Of a stretch of 64,000 nt of DNA, positions 12,805 to 24,698 are shown one piece after another. Location of the stretch: assembly GCA_003415625.1 (NCBI GenBank), contig PYIU01000008.1, positions 1,984,001 through 2,048,000 of the forward strand, written 5' to 3'. The first letter of the stretch is position 1; every line of letters starts with the position of its first letter. The notes under the pieces are model-generated. The model saw only the letters and a program-made list of their open reading frames with translations. It did not search any database and was not told where the DNA came from. The position numbers and the translations under genes were made by a program. This DNA is from Aquanectria penicillioides (Eukaryota > Ascomycota > Sordariomycetes > Hypocreales > Nectriaceae).

Positions 12805-12819
12805 GGGGGGGGGGGGGGG
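12805..12819 (+). repeat. G15 homopolymer tract
   Basis: Fifteen consecutive G residues lie in the long gene-free region. Such a run can form G-stacked structures and is prone to length error in sequencing. Confidence 0.7.
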
Positions 12820-15800
12820 CAGTCAAAGCCCTACCTGTACTACTTGTGCATGTAGACGACATGCATTCAGTCCTCTCTGATTCCATACCCATGAGTAGAT
12901 GATACTACCCATGCCCATGACTATGATCCCATTACCTTGCAAACCCGCGCGCGGGCAATGACACTAGGGTCTTGCGAGTGCCGGGCAGGGCATAGCCTGG
13001 ACGCCCGCTCCTCGGCTCTGATGTTCTGACGCCACCGCTCATGGCATCGGGGGATTTTGTTGTTTTCCCCTTCGGTCCTGAGGTAGATAATGACAAATCT
13101 TTCCCGTCTTGGCCGAACACTGCCATGAGCTATCCTCAAAGTCTCCTCATCGCGTAGCCGACTTGGGGTCGATCGTTACGTAGCAGGAGGGGCTTAGACT
13201 GTTAGAATCAACAGATAGACCAGGCCAAGCCCGGCCAGGGCAGGCTGAACGGAACAACAGGAAGAGCTATGCATTGTTGAGACCGATGAGTACTATCTGC
13301 ATCCGGCCGAGCCCACAATTAGCGGGCTGATGTTCCGGGACTTAGATGCCACTGCCTTGCTTTAGGTCTTGTTTACGACGACAATGAACGTCTCAACGTA
13401 GCAGACTAGCTATAATAGGGAATGAACTGTTCGCTGGGACTTTTTTTTCGTTCTCAATACGGTTGTGGGTTCATGGGCAATGCACCTGTCGGTCCCCAAC
13501 GGTTCTAAGCCAGTCTATGTCTCTTCCGCAGTGAAGGATGCAGGGAACGAGGGCGTTGAAGTGGAAGCAGTAGACACGGAGGCAAATTGTAGCCGTAGCT
13601 GGACATAACTGAGCCATCATGGAGGGTCCCTTCCAGCTAGCTTGACAGAATCTTCAAGCGGTCGAGCAAGTAGTCGGGCTGAGGAGACATGAGTGTTGAC
13701 CCCCCCAGGTGGTCCGTTCATGGACGGAGTGTCTGGTGGAAAGAAAGCAATAACATGGGTCAAGGGCTCTGGCAGTCGCAACGGGCAATTCGGGTCTCGT
13801 CAGTTCAGTCTCCAAGGACTTTTGTCTGATGAGAGGCGTGGTGTGGAGTCTGTTGCTGGGCCCCCCCTTAACTGGAGTACGGCTTGGACGTGGATTTGGA
13901 CTTGGAGAATCGTAGAGCTTGGCCTAAGCGTTCTGTGTGAGCTTGAACTTGTCTTGGCCGGGAAGCAGCGTCGTGGGGGAATCCGTGGATCCTTGAATTC
14001 GGTTTCGGGTTCTGCTTGTCAGGTGTACATGTAAGAGCTGAGCTTGTGCGGAGTGGTGGATGTTTCGACGTCATGAATGTCTCTCTAATTACCTACTCTG
14101 AACTCTTAGCCGTGATCCCCGCCGCCCCCAATCCATGTGATGCGATGGATTCAATGCCATGCCGTGACAGCCTAGCATATACTGTTTGAAACTAGGCTTG
14201 GTGAAATCGTTGAGCCTTCCCCTCTCCTAGAGCAGGTAGGTCTATCCGCCGTACAGGTAAATTACACAAGCCTTGCGAGGCCTTACCGGGGGCTTGGTGT
14301 CTGCTCGGCTTTCGCCTTGTGGCCCCTTGTCGAGCCCTGTCAGTGACATACCATGTGCCTCAAGCCTTGCTCGTCCTTCCCGAGCTGTTGTTTTATGTCG
14401 TCGCCCGGCTTTCGCCTTACTAGCTGGGGTGGGTTACGGGTTATGGGTGAGGTGGTTAGCGGCAAGATTGAATATTCCTTGTCCGAAGCCGAAGCCGGGC
14501 GGACGATTGACACTGACCGAGACTGCGACCACGATCGTCTTGGCTCGGATCTTGGCCCCTTCGTCACTTACTCAGTCATCATTTTTCACGGGCCGGGTGT
14601 TTTTTCCCTAGTAATTTTCACCCCCAAAAAATTTAGAAGGAATCAATTCACGACACTTCTTGAAGGCGTTGGAGAGATCCCTGAACCCCCTGCCAGTGGC
14701 CTGGGTCTTGGTCTTGTTCAATGGACTGTGACCTTTTGCTCAAGCTTCAGAGACCAGACCTACCCATTTGAAGCGCATGGGGAATCTTTCGGGGCCCATC
14801 TCGTTGCCCACTCCCCCATCTCCATAGTCTATGGCCCTGGACTATGACTTGGCATGGCCCATATTTGCCCCATTTTATCACTTGATCCATTTTATTATTA
14901 CCTATTTTTTCTTCTGAAGGGACCACATTTTGAATGGATAGGAACGGACTTGTGGGCCCCATGCGACCGCGGACCTTGGACTGACGTCTGGCCAATGGCC
15001 GGTCATTGGCTTGGCAGGTTCCCCGTGGAGCATGCAGCAAGGAGCATGGGAGCTTGAAAGCATGGGAAGCATGGTGCATAGAGCGTTGGAAAGCTGCAAG
15101 TGGTGTTGTGGGTGGGAGAAAGCTCGAGCGTGTGGTGGTAGGGCGCTGGTTCAATTTCGAGTCGAGAGCACCCCAAGTCCGTGAGCTTTCTTCCCCCTCG
15201 TGCTCTACTATACCATGCCATCAGGATAGCTTCTTTTTCGCCCGTTAATCCTCCCCCATGTCACCCCCATGGTTCCATATGCCCCATGTCCAGTCACAGG
15301 CATGACAAGTCAAGGCCAAGAAAGACAAGCATCATAATCTAGTACCGACTGCAGCACTTGACATTTGGGCTAGACTAGGGGGCAATGCTCTAATTCTCCA
15401 TCTAATTCTCCGTCCCCTTGACTATCTTGCGACGACATGAGGCGAGGTTGAGAGGTCCATGGCGAGGCACGTTGTTTGGGTTGCTCTCATTTTTGGACCT
15501 TATTGGGTAGGTGAGTAGCTGGCAAGATGGGATTGGGCGCGCACGTTGGAGTGTGAAATTTGGGGGGGAAATGAACTAGTCAGGAAGAGAGAACAGAGGA
15601 GATAGGCCTCGACATTTGACAGGACAGAAAAAGGCGGGTGTCCCGTCCTTGGGGTCCTGCTTCATCCTTTTCCCCATAATGTGGTCGGAAGCTCCTTTGT
15701 GTGCCGTATTCCTTCTGTGGTAGATTGCATCACTCGTTGTCTAAACCAGTCAGAGAGTCAATCAGGCAATCTTGCCTCTCTTCCAGTCACCAAGTCTTGT

Positions 15801-16207
15801 CAAGCCAGGAGCGGAGAAAAAGCCACATTTGGAGTATCTCATTCTTTATTCTTGGCCTGGTCTCGGTCCTTGTCTGGTTTCTTCTTTGTTAGTGCCGGCG
15901 CCGTTCTCTGCAGCGTCATCCGTCATCTGTCATCGCCCAGCGTCATCGTCACCGTTTCAATCTGTCCAGTCAATCTGGTCTTGTCTTGCCTAGCTGACCT
16001 GACCCTTGACCTACGTACAGTCCAAGTGCCTGTGCCGGTGTTGTCTACCAGGCCCAGTCTCGTTCAGACCGACCACCGACGCCGAAGACGCCGACTCCAT
16101 CGCTGAGCTTGACTGGTGCTGGCCCTTTGGTTCTGTCGCCGGCCTATCCCATCCCATCCCATCCATCTCATCTCATCATTCACACCACACGCAACGATCA
16201 ATCCACA

Positions 16208-16234
16208 CCCCCCCCCCCCCCCCCCCTCCCCCCC
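16208..16234 (+). repeat. C19-T-C7 tract
   Basis: Nineteen C, one T and seven C form an almost pure pyrimidine tract within the C/T-rich zone before the WOPR gene. The length should be treated as approximate because homopolymers are error-prone. Confidence 0.7.
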
Positions 16235-16923
16235 TCTCCTCTCTTGCTACTCCTAGCAAAAGGGACCTACCTAGCTAGCTTCCCCAGCACGCACCTCAGT
16301 CGTGTGTCTCTGATCCTCCACTTCCTTCTTCTACTACTGCGTCTACTACGACGTCGACTACTTCTTCTGGTCGTCGCCCACTACACACACGCTACTCCAT
16401 TTTCACACTTCCCGCATTCCTGTCAATTGCCTCTTCTTTTTTCACACACACACTTCTTGCGTCCTCTTACTCGCTTGCTTGCTGAGCGCGTCGCTGCATT
16501 GATCTCGGCTAGACGACGTTAACTGCAAGAAGCCTCGAGTGTCATTGCGATTGCGGACACGAGTCGTCGCGGTGGAATCAAGCCCCATTTTGATCGTTTG
16601 CGTCCGAGTCAATCCTTCACTCAGGATCGGTCAACAAATCCCGTTGCCGCATTCCGACTACCGACTCCGGGGGTCTCATCTCCCGTTCCCAGTTCTATCA
16701 CTGTTCCGGCTTTGGGGGATAAACGCCAAGCACCACCAACACTGCTGAAGAAGAAAAAAAAAAGGTCCCAGTTCCTGTTCTTGCGTTCCTGTTCTTGCGT
16801 CTCCTCTTCCGGACGGTGAGAGTGCCATTCTCCGCAAGCTCTCATTTCTTGCTCCGCCAGGGTTCTGGGCCGCGAACTTGCCGTCCGTGTTACTCGACGC
16901 AGTCAGCCATAGGGCACCTATTC

Positions 16924-16944
16924 TTTTTTTTTTTTTTTTTTTTT
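16924..16944 (+). repeat. T21 homopolymer tract
   Basis: Twenty-one consecutive T residues lie in the presumptive upstream or leader region of the WOPR regulator. This is a likely nucleosome-poor spot; the role is inferred. Confidence 0.7.
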
Positions 16945-18373
16945 GAACTGCCCCTCCCGTTTGTCCCGGTCCGGCGATCATTTGAGAGGAGAGACATACA
17001 AGCAAGCAGGCAAAACGGAAGACGACGGGGAAGCAAAGACCATTGATACCGAGACACAGATCCCAGGTCCGTCCCCGTCCCCGACTTGCTGTCCGTCCGC
17101 CATCACCGTCTTGGTCACCAAATACGACGTTCGCTATCAGCATAACTGGTCAAGCAAACGGCATCGGCTCAGCTTCTATAATCGCCTGTCCTTTAGCAGC
17201 TACTACAGCCACCAAGCCTGACAAAAAAAACCACCCTAATTGCATCACACGCCTCTACTCCAACCGCACGCCTCCCCTACTCCTACTCCGGCTCCGTCCT
17301 CGCCCTGCCCTCAACCATTCGCCGGATCCCGCCCTCTTCCACACCACCACTACCAACAGTTTGCAGAGAGCGCCTCCCGCCTTCCCGTCAAAGGAAAAGG
17401 GAAAGAGGGTAAGGGAAAGAATCAAACAGAAAAGAGCCACCCCCAATTAGCCATCGTTGACCTGTTTGGGCAAGAAGCCGGACTCAGTCACGACCGCCGG
17501 ACGCATTTACTTCTGGGAACGCCTCTAACACCTTGACGCCTCCCACCCGCCTTTCCTATCCGACCTCAAGAAGGGTGCCACAGCCGTCCATGAATATCTT
17601 GGCTCTACCTTGTGGCCTGTGGTCTCGCCAACTTAACTCTCTTCTCCCACCCTCGCCTGCTCTTTCATCTCCTCGTCGTGCAGTCGTGGATCCGCTAGAA
17701 CCACTCGCCTTTCAAACTCTATAGACCCGGGCCTTCCTCACCAAAAACCGAATTTCCTCTTCATACACTTCTGCTTTCTTCCCTTGTCCTTATCATTACC
17801 CGGTCATCGCCGTCCAATCCTCGCTGCCTCGTGCCTGACCTCACCCTCGACCCAAACTTTCGGTCTGGCGGGGACTCTGCAAACTCTCTACACCCATACT
17901 CATACTCATACCCTTGAGGAGGAGATGCCAATACGCCCCAATTCGAAACTCTGATCATTTCTGCCGCGCCTCAAGCTTTCGCGGCCAGAAGTCAATCTCC
18001 CATCGACCGCGACCTGTGCCCTCACCATCTAGTCCAGATTGCTCAGTACCCTGCCCTCTCCCCTCTCACTAATTTGGCAACCATCGACCACCACCAACCT
18101 CTCGCTCTCAACTCTCCGTCACCGTCTTATCTACTCGACCGTCTCGAGCTTTCACTTTTCACTTGTTCCCGCCCAAATATCTTAATATTTGGCACACCAG
18201 GGCCTCGCAGCCTTCACCCCAGGCTGTCTTCGACCACCATCTCGACCTGTCTGCCCTGTCCTCTTCCCCTGCTTGGCTACCAACAAGCTTAGCCTCCACA
18301 ACGGGGCCATTTTCTAGATCACCTTCTTTCTTCTACAGCTCAAGGTTAAGTTTCCTTGGTCACACACTTAATC

Positions 18374-19774
18374 ATGGCCATGTCGAGTCCATCAAACCCT
18401 CTAAATCCCACTTTTGAGGGCCATATCGCTTCTACGATCGATGCTCTGATCCTATTCGAAGCATGCCTTTCAGGTCAGCTGAACCACGTCCCCCGTCGGC
18501 CCCACGATCGCGAGCGACAGGATCTGATCAAAAGCGGGAATGTCTTCATATACGAGGAACACGCCTCGGGCATCAAGCGGTGGACTGACGGCGTCTCTTG
18601 GAGTCCCAGCCGCATCTTGGGTAACTTCCTCATCTACCGAGAGCTTGAGAAGCCTTTCCCGCCAGGTGAGAAGAAGCGAGCCCTCAAGAAGAACAAGAAA
18701 CCCCAGCAAGGTGTCACCAAGAGCGATGGCGCCTCTCGTCCAGGGATGGGTTTCCCGTCCGCCATGGACCCCAACGCAGGCGGCAAGGACACTGAAAGAG
18801 CATTGATTGGGTCTCTCATCGACTCCTATCCTTTCAAGAACGATGGCCTTGTCAAGAAAACCATCAGCGTCTCTTTCCAAGGCGTCCCTCACCACTTGGT
18901 CAGCTATTACAACGTTAACGATGTAATGTCTGGCCGCTTGACGACCCCAACTAAGCATCCCAACCTCAGAAATGTCATTCCTCGATCCGAGTTGATTATG
19001 TCGCAAAACTTCCGTGCCCCCATCGACGAGGTCGAATGCAACCCAGATGATCGGTTAGGCCCCCACGCCATGTTTGGTTCGTTACCTGGCCATGAGTTCG
19101 GCCACGGAAGCGTCCTCCAACGTGCCATGTCTCTGCCAAGCTTCCAACCCGTCCAGCTTTCCCCGTATGGTGCTCCAGCGCCAACGCACTACGGGTTTCC
19201 CTCCCATCCACCGCCGCCGCCGCCTCCTCCACAGCAGCATCAACAACATCCCTTCGTTAGTTCGGTGCCCCCGAGCGCCTCTCCCATGTCGTACGCGCCG
19301 CCTACTCAGGGCAATTACGCTCTTGATCCAAACAGAGCAAACCGATTTGCGACAGGGACCACCATAGCCCACGAGTTCCCCAGAAATATGCCCACTCACA
19401 GCCCTCCACGACGGCACTCCACGTTTGACACCGCGCCCTCAGCGGATCTCTCAACCATATCTCTAGGTTCGATCCCAGAGGCCCGCAGTATAACCAGCGC
19501 CCCTTACCTCAACACCCCCTCGTACTATATGCCACATCGATCTGCGCCCATGCCTGGCCACGACCATACTTTCCCCTCTCCTAGACAAATGAAGGCGGAT
19601 CCAGATGGTCTCGGAGATGACGGAGGCTCTCAGCATTATGGTTTAGAGGAAAATGGAGCCACTTGGAGCTTTGATACTATTGATGGCACTCAAGATGCTC
19701 AGTATTTCGGAGGAGGTTCAACAGGTGGTTCTCAGCAATGGACTAACGGTCCTAATACCCTTGGGAGAACTTAG
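18374..19774 (+). CDS. SGE1: WOPR-domain (Gti1/Pac2) transcriptional regulator, Sge1/Wor1/Ryp1 type
   Basis: A single exon of 466 residues from ATG 18374 (an alternative start at 18380 begins MSSPSNPL, as many orthologues do). The two halves of the DNA-binding WOPR domain are clear. Box A runs from TFEGHIAST through ACLSGQLNHVPRRPHDRERQDLI to SWSPSRILGNFLIYREL. Box B, after a linker of about 80 residues, contains FQGVPHHLVSYYNVNDVM. The conserved KRWTDG, a proposed protein kinase A site in this family, lies in box A. The C-terminal half is Pro/Gln/His/Ser-rich with polyproline, like a transactivation region. Orthologues control morphological switching and virulence or effector gene expression in Candida, Histoplasma and Fusarium. 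The gene sits at the end of an 8.3 kb gene-free stretch. The symbol is by orthology to Fusarium SGE1. Confidence 0.92.
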   Translation: MAMSSPSNPLNPTFEGHIASTIDALILFEACLSGQLNHVPRRPHDRERQDLIKSGNVFIYEEHASGIKRWTDGVSWSPSRILGNFLIYRELEKPFPPGEKKRALKKNKKPQQGVTKSDGASRPGMGFPSAMDPNAGGKDTERALIGSLIDSYPFKNDGLVKKTISVSFQGVPHHLVSYYNVNDVMSGRLTTPTKHPNLRNVIPRSELIMSQNFRAPIDEVECNPDDRLGPHAMFGSLPGHEFGHGSVLQRAMSLPSFQPVQLSPYGAPAPTHYGFPSHPPPPPPPPQQHQQHPFVSSVPPSASPMSYAPPTQGNYALDPNRANRFATGTTIAHEFPRNMPTHSPPRRHSTFDTAPSADLSTISLGSIPEARSITSAPYLNTPSYYMPHRSAPMPGHDHTFPSPRQMKADPDGLGDDGGSQHYGLEENGATWSFDTIDGTQDAQYFGGGSTGGSQQWTNGPNTLGRT

Positions 19775-20759
19775 GGTCTCCTTGTTTCCCCCAACGTGTT
19801 CTCTCGCGAAAGGGTCGATTCCAGCATGTTTAATTGGAGTTGGGCTAATCGGTTGGCTCGGTCGGCTATCTGCATTCTTTCAATTGGCAAACAGCCCCTT
19901 TGTACTCATCGGGGTTTTTTTTTCGGTGTTATTTTGGTTGTTGGCTACGCTGGGCAAAGGAATTCTGGAACGGGAGCAACGGATCACTTGCAGCAATTGA
20001 GACGCACACGGAGGCGTCTTGCTTGAACTAGGCTTGGCAACGAAAGTACGCACTGTTTTGTGCACGAATACCTCAAAGTGCTTGTCTATGAGACAACCTT
20101 CAGTATCGGTCTGGTTATGGGGTTTCTTTCCCCTCGGCGTCATCAGTTTGTACAGTTCTTTTCTTTCTTTTCAAACAGGGCCTGGGGATTGGGAGCAAAA
20201 GGTAGCAGCATGTACAGGTAGACTCAGGGTGGCGGGATAGGCGGATCTGGATCCCGCGAGGGAAGCCGAGCCGCAATCGTTAGAGCATTCATATGCGTTC
20301 TCGTGTTCCTTAGGGTTTCACTTGGGGTGACTTTTTCGAATTCCTTTTTCTGATCAAAGCCAACAAATGTATTAAATATCAAACTTGATATTCCGTACTC
20401 GATGGCCACGCTGTTTTGTGTATGTACTAGGTCTTCCATCATCAGCCTTTCCATCTGTCTGGCATGTGAAGATGATGCCTGACGAGCTTGCCCTACAGCC
20501 TTGTGATATCTGAACACTTCTGGTGAAACTTTAGGGATGTAACGATAGCCCCGTTAATTATACAAGTCAAATTGCCAGTAGCGCATAGCCAAGTGCATAC
20601 TGAGGCATTGTAGAGTTTATTCAACTAACGAGGATATCCACTACCATGGCTTGCTCATGCAATCACTTCCATAGTTTAGAAAATTCCAGCTGGTGAGAAC
20701 AGCGTATTTTACTCACAACAGGGCTCGAGGGGCATAGCCGCCAGCTCCTAGCTGTCGAT
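19775..20759. other. Intergenic stretch with one doubtful minus-strand ORF
   Basis: The first 450 bases are probably the 3' end of the WOPR gene, with a T9 run at 19915-19923. A minus-strand open frame at 20224-20517 is described separately. The remainder before the cardiolipin synthase ATG holds nothing recognisable. Confidence 0.5.
20224..20517 (-). CDS. Doubtful hypothetical ORF or gene remnant
   Basis: About 97 codons are open on the minus strand. The encoded stretch is rich in charged residues with ordinary composition (YHKAVGQARQAS, HARQMERLMMEDLVH, FDQKKEFEKV), unlike the low-complexity frames of neighbouring non-coding sequence. The frame begins without a convincing ATG but just after a possible splice acceptor (TTTCACCAGAAG), so it could be the last exon of a small gene. 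I could not place an upstream exon, and I do not recognise a family. It may also be a decayed gene or chance. Confidence 0.25.
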   Translation of the reverse strand: MFRYHKAVGQARQASSSHARQMERLMMEDLVHTQNSVAIEYGISSLIFNTFVGFDQKKEFEKVTPSETLRNTRTHMNALTIAARLPSRDPDPPIPPP

Positions 20760-21887
20760 ATGCTGCGTACCGCCAGGCTGGCTGATTGTGCCACCTCGCG
20801 CGTGATGGCCTTGGGTCTGCGCTGCAGTACCCGCACTGCTTTCAAGTCGTCCCCTCGCTTTTCAAGTCTCGGTCTGACGGAGTTCCAAAAATGTTTTTTC
20901 TTCTCCAAGGCGAGGGTGTCATTGGACCAGAAACAGCCTCAGCGTCGAATAGAGTGGGTTTCCCTTTTGCATGTGCTTGTAGAAGAAGACGTGAATTGAC
21001 ATGTGTTTTCTCTTCTGTTTAGATCTACCACCCCTTCTTCCGTTTCCTCCTCCCAAACACCCACCTCGGCCACGTTCAAGAATACTTCTAACGCTCCCGC
21101 TTCGGTATCCTCTCGCACGACCTCAACCCCAACCCCACCCCTGCCTCAAGACGTCCTCCACGAAGATATCTATACTGTCCCGAATTTTCTCACATTTACA
21201 CGGCTCATCGCGGCGCCCTTCATTGGCTACCTCGTCCTCCACGATCAACATGCTTGGGCTGTGGGATTGTTCGCCTATGCAGGCATAACGGATATGCTGG
21301 ATGGCTGGATCGCTCGCAAATGGAATCGCAAGACAGTCGTTGGCACTGTTATTGATCCTATGGCGGATAAGACTCTCATGACTGTGCTAACCGTGTGCCT
21401 GGCCATCAAAGGCGCGCTTCCTGGTATGTTTCGTTCCGGTTTCTCATTGGTGATGACGCTGACCTTCTCCATAGCTTGGGTCGCTGTGATCATTCTCGGC
21501 CGTGATGTCGGTCTCGCCATCTCCGCAATCTACTATCGCTGGATCTCTCTCCCACCCCCTAAGACCTTTGCTAGGTACTGGGACTTCTCACTTCCCTCGG
21601 CTGAGGTTCACCCCACCACCATTAGCAAGTACAACACTTTTCTCCAGCTTGCTCTCGTGGGCATGACAACTGCTGCACCGCTTGTGACTGCCGATCTGGC
21701 AACTCCTCTCACCCTCATGCAGTAAGTTGAAATTTCGCAGTTCTTTTTCCCAAGAGAGAAATTACGAGATTGACATGGTGATGTCAGGTATGTTGTGGCT
21801 GCCACAACAGTTTGGAGTGGTGCAAGCTACATTTACACCAAGGACGCAGTCAAGATTCTCAATAAGTCGGGGCCAAAGAAGTCCTAG
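20760..21887 (+). CDS. CRD1: Cardiolipin synthase, mitochondrial (CDP-alcohol phosphatidyltransferase)
   Basis: The protein joins phosphatidylglycerol and CDP-diacylglycerol to make cardiolipin in the inner mitochondrial membrane. The CDP-alcohol phosphotransferase signature is readable as D-x2-DG-x2-AR-x8-G-x3-D-x3-D in ITDMLDGWIARKWNRKTV then GTVIDPMADK. The N-terminus (MLRTARLADCATSRVMALGLR) is basic and Ser/Arg-rich, like a presequence. Secure exons are 21023-21423, 21475-21721 and 21788-21887; introns are 51 and 66 nt. The first intron ends TTCTGTTTAG at 21022, but its donor is unclear. To keep frame it must start at 20882 (GTTCCA), 20918 (GTCATT) or, as a GC-AG intron, 20969 (GCATGT). 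The family call is firm; the length of exon 1 is uncertain. Confidence 0.85.
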
Positions 21888-22289
21888 CGAGCTTGTCTGT
21901 CGACTTTATGACCAGGGATTCCAGTAGGCTCGGGCATGCCGCTGGATGACCTCGAAGGCTCCTCCATGGCCATGGCTAAAGGAAACCTTCACGAAAAGCC
22001 CTTATCACAATTCGGGGGTGGGTAGACGGGGTTCATGTGTGGCGGATGAGATATCCACAGAATCTGACCTTTCTGTCTGCAGCCCGACGAATACACAGCC
22101 TCTGGCTCCAAATTTGGCCCAATGTGTTACATCTGTACATATCAACCTGCATCAATACATAATGTACAAAATCTTATCCTCGTCATTCCCACACGCTCGA
22201 TCTGTCCAGACGCCGATTATTAGAAAACCTAACTTGCCTTATCATAACGTGTGCCCGCATCCTTGAAACCTCATAGCTCGTACAACACT
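21888..22289. other. Intergenic stretch between convergent genes
   Basis: Four hundred bases lie between the stops of cardiolipin synthase (+) and MTO1 (-). I see no gene or repeat. Confidence 0.5.
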
Positions 22290-24420
22290 TTACGCTAAAT
22301 TACTAGGTTGTTCGAGACATGAGGTTAAAGGTCGGCGCCGAACATAAGCTAGGAGACGAAGGCTTCCTGCGGGTGTCACGCCTTCTACCCGACGAGCTTG
22401 TGCAAGCGTTTCAGGACGGGCTGTTTTGAGCGCTTCTTTTTCTGAGATTGCCAGGCCAGGAATCTTGTCGTAGTCTAGACTCAGGGAGAGCTGCACGCGC
22501 CCATCTTTTGCGAGCTGGCCATGTTCTGACTCTTGCATTTTGATGTACGGCGCGTAAAAAGCTTCAGTGACGACACGAGTTCGGATGCGGGATGGGTAGT
22601 TTACGATTTCAGGGACCACGGATGATAGCTGGTCGAGCTCAATTCGCGAGTTCGTGCTAGAAAGCCGCAACATGTCGATGCCGTTGCGACGTTGTGAGTT
22701 CTGTTTCAACTGAAAACCTCGATTCTGCCACTGCCGTGCGCTGAAAGACACAGTTTCCAGTGCCTTGGTCAAATCATCGACTTGTTGCCGCTCCTCGTGA
22801 TATGCTCTCCACCGTCGGTCTGATACGATGCCCCATTCCTTGCCTTTGTTGGTAAGTCGAAAGTCAGCATTGTCAGCGCGAGCAGACATGCGGAACTCGC
22901 TACGGGCAGTAAACATGCGGTAGGGCTCTGTCACACCCTTGGTGATGAGATCGTCGATCATAATGCCGATATAGCCGTCACCACGAGACAGCGAGACTTC
23001 AGGAAGTCCGAGAGCAGTTCGCCCAGCGTTGATACCCGCAACGACACCTTGACCGGCAGCCTCTTCATATCCAGTCGTTCCGTTAATCTGTCCCGCAAGG
23101 TAGAGGCCACAAATAGCCTTAGTCTCGAGGGTCGACTTCAAACCACGGGGGTCTATGTAGTCATACTCCACGCCGTATCCTGGTTGGAGCATCTTGGAGT
23201 TCTCCAAGCCCGGGATAGTCCGTAAAACTGCCTCCTGGGCCTCTGCAGGAATTGTCATTGATAACCCGTTGGGATAAATGATGTTGCTATTGAAACCCTC
23301 GGGCTCGAGCCACACGATATGTCGATTCTTGTCCCAGAAGCGAATCACCTTTGACTCGAGCGATGGGCAGTATCGGGGTCCTTTGATCGTCTCACTAATA
23401 TGAATTGTCTTGTCTAGGTGATCGCGAACGACATTGTGGGTTGTATCGTTGGTATATGTGACACTGCAGGTGAGCTGCTTCTGAACCGAAACTGTGTGGT
23501 TGAGGTAGCTGAAGGGGATAGGAGGATCATCACCATATTGCTTGTCCAGGACGTCGAAGTTGACACTCTCCTTTGCAATTCTTGGTGGTGTACCAGTCTT
23601 CAGGCGTCCAAGTCGAAACCCAGCTTCTCTCAGCGACTTACTTAGCCCAAATGTAGCAGCTTCGCCTATCCGTCCCGCAGGATAAGACTGTAAACCGATA
23701 TGAATTTCACCCCCCAAGAATGTTCCCGTTGTGATGATAACCTTGCTTGTCGGTAAGACCTGCCCAGACTCAAGACGAACGCCAGCGATGCGGCTAGATG
23801 CGCCGTTATCGAGATCTGGCTGGTCTGAGAGGACAATGTCGGAGGCGCTTTCGAGAATAATAGATAGATTCGGGTAGGAGGAAAGTTCTTCTCGCATGTA
23901 TTTCTTGTATAGGCTTCGATCGATCTGGGCGCGGGGTCCCTAATGAAAACTCGTAAGCTTGATGCTATCAAAATTGGGCTGAACTGTACATGACATACCC
24001 AAACTGCCGCGCCTTTTCTGCGGTTCAAAACATGGAACTGGACTCCGGCTTTATCGATAATTCTCCCTGCAAGACCATCTAGGGCATCAATTTCACGGAT
24101 GATGGTGCCTTTCCCAATGCCTCCAAAGCTTGGGTTACAAGAGCATGTCCCAAGATTTTCAATCTTGGGTGTGATTAACGCCGTGCGCGCACCCGCTCTT
24201 GCTGCTGCTGCACACGCCTCAGCACCAGCATGTCCACCACCAATTACAATGACATCGAAAGGCCTAAACAAACGAAATGTGTTACAAAGCGAGATTTTGA
24301 GAAGCAAAATGCCATGACGACTTACGTTGAGTTGTTGCCAACAGTCGCAAGAGTCTGCCGTCGGCTTTGCTGCCATTGGCACCGCCGAACAGTAGGCCCA
24401 GGCCTGAATAGAGAACGCAT
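22290..24420 (-). CDS. MTO1: Mitochondrial tRNA uridine 5-carboxymethylaminomethyl modification enzyme (MTO1/GidA family)
   Basis: Three exons, 24420-24326, 24263-23999 and 23939-22290, give 669 residues, the usual size of the yeast enzyme. With its GTPase partner (MSS1/MnmE type) it uses FAD to build the wobble-uridine modification of mitochondrial tRNAs. The start [18 protein letters not shown] is Arg-rich and suits import. The FAD-binding [13 protein letters not shown] begins near residue 36, and [15 protein letters not shown] follows. Intron 1 splits the Thr just before [10 protein letters not shown]; intron 2 falls in [12 protein letters not shown]. Conserved GidA stretches such as [20 protein letters not shown] (read here as [18 protein letters not shown]) and [14 protein letters not shown] are present. 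The C-terminus ends [19 protein letters not shown] plus a short tail. Very secure. Confidence 0.95.
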
Positions 24421-24676
24421 GGCATGCAGTCGTGAAATAAAATTGTCCTTACGTCCTACAATATCGAGATCTGAATTGAATATTGAAGGAGGGCTATTGA
24501 GCGATGATTCAATTAAAAGAGTATATGGAATTATCGAAATGCATTGCATAGCGCTACCCTATGTTGAAAAGTGGAGTAGCACGCATGCACACCATGGCTC
24601 TATACGAGTTGGCATCACCATCAATCCAATATCCAGTCGTTCTCTGCTCAAAGAATTACATTCACCTGCTTTAGCT

Positions 24677-24696
24677 AAAAAAAAAAAAAAAAAAAA
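24677..24696 (+). repeat. A20 homopolymer tract
   Basis: Twenty consecutive A residues end just downstream of the VPS45 stop codon. On that gene's strand they form a T tract immediately after the coding sequence, which may influence 3'-end formation. Confidence 0.7.
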
Positions 24697-24698
24697 CT

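Larger units (their letters stand above)
10059..18373. other. 8.3 kb gene-free region upstream of the WOPR regulator
   Basis: No ORF here shows recognisable domains, sensible splicing or sustained coding character on either strand; the open frames are short and low-complexity. The stretch carries many low-complexity tracts: A-rich at 10170-10215, CAAG repeats at 12663-12683, G15 at 12805-12819, C19 plus C7 at 16208-16234 and T21 at 16924-16944. From about 15,900 to 18,370 it becomes strongly C/T-rich, as expected of a long 5' leader for the gene at 18,374. It starts at the 3' end of the TDP1-like gene, so essentially all of it is available as upstream sequence of the regulator. Confidence 0.65.

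Noticed and set aside
20663..20908. A minus-strand open frame antisense to cardiolipin synthase exon 1
   Set aside because: It overlaps a well-supported exon on the other strand and shows no family resemblance.
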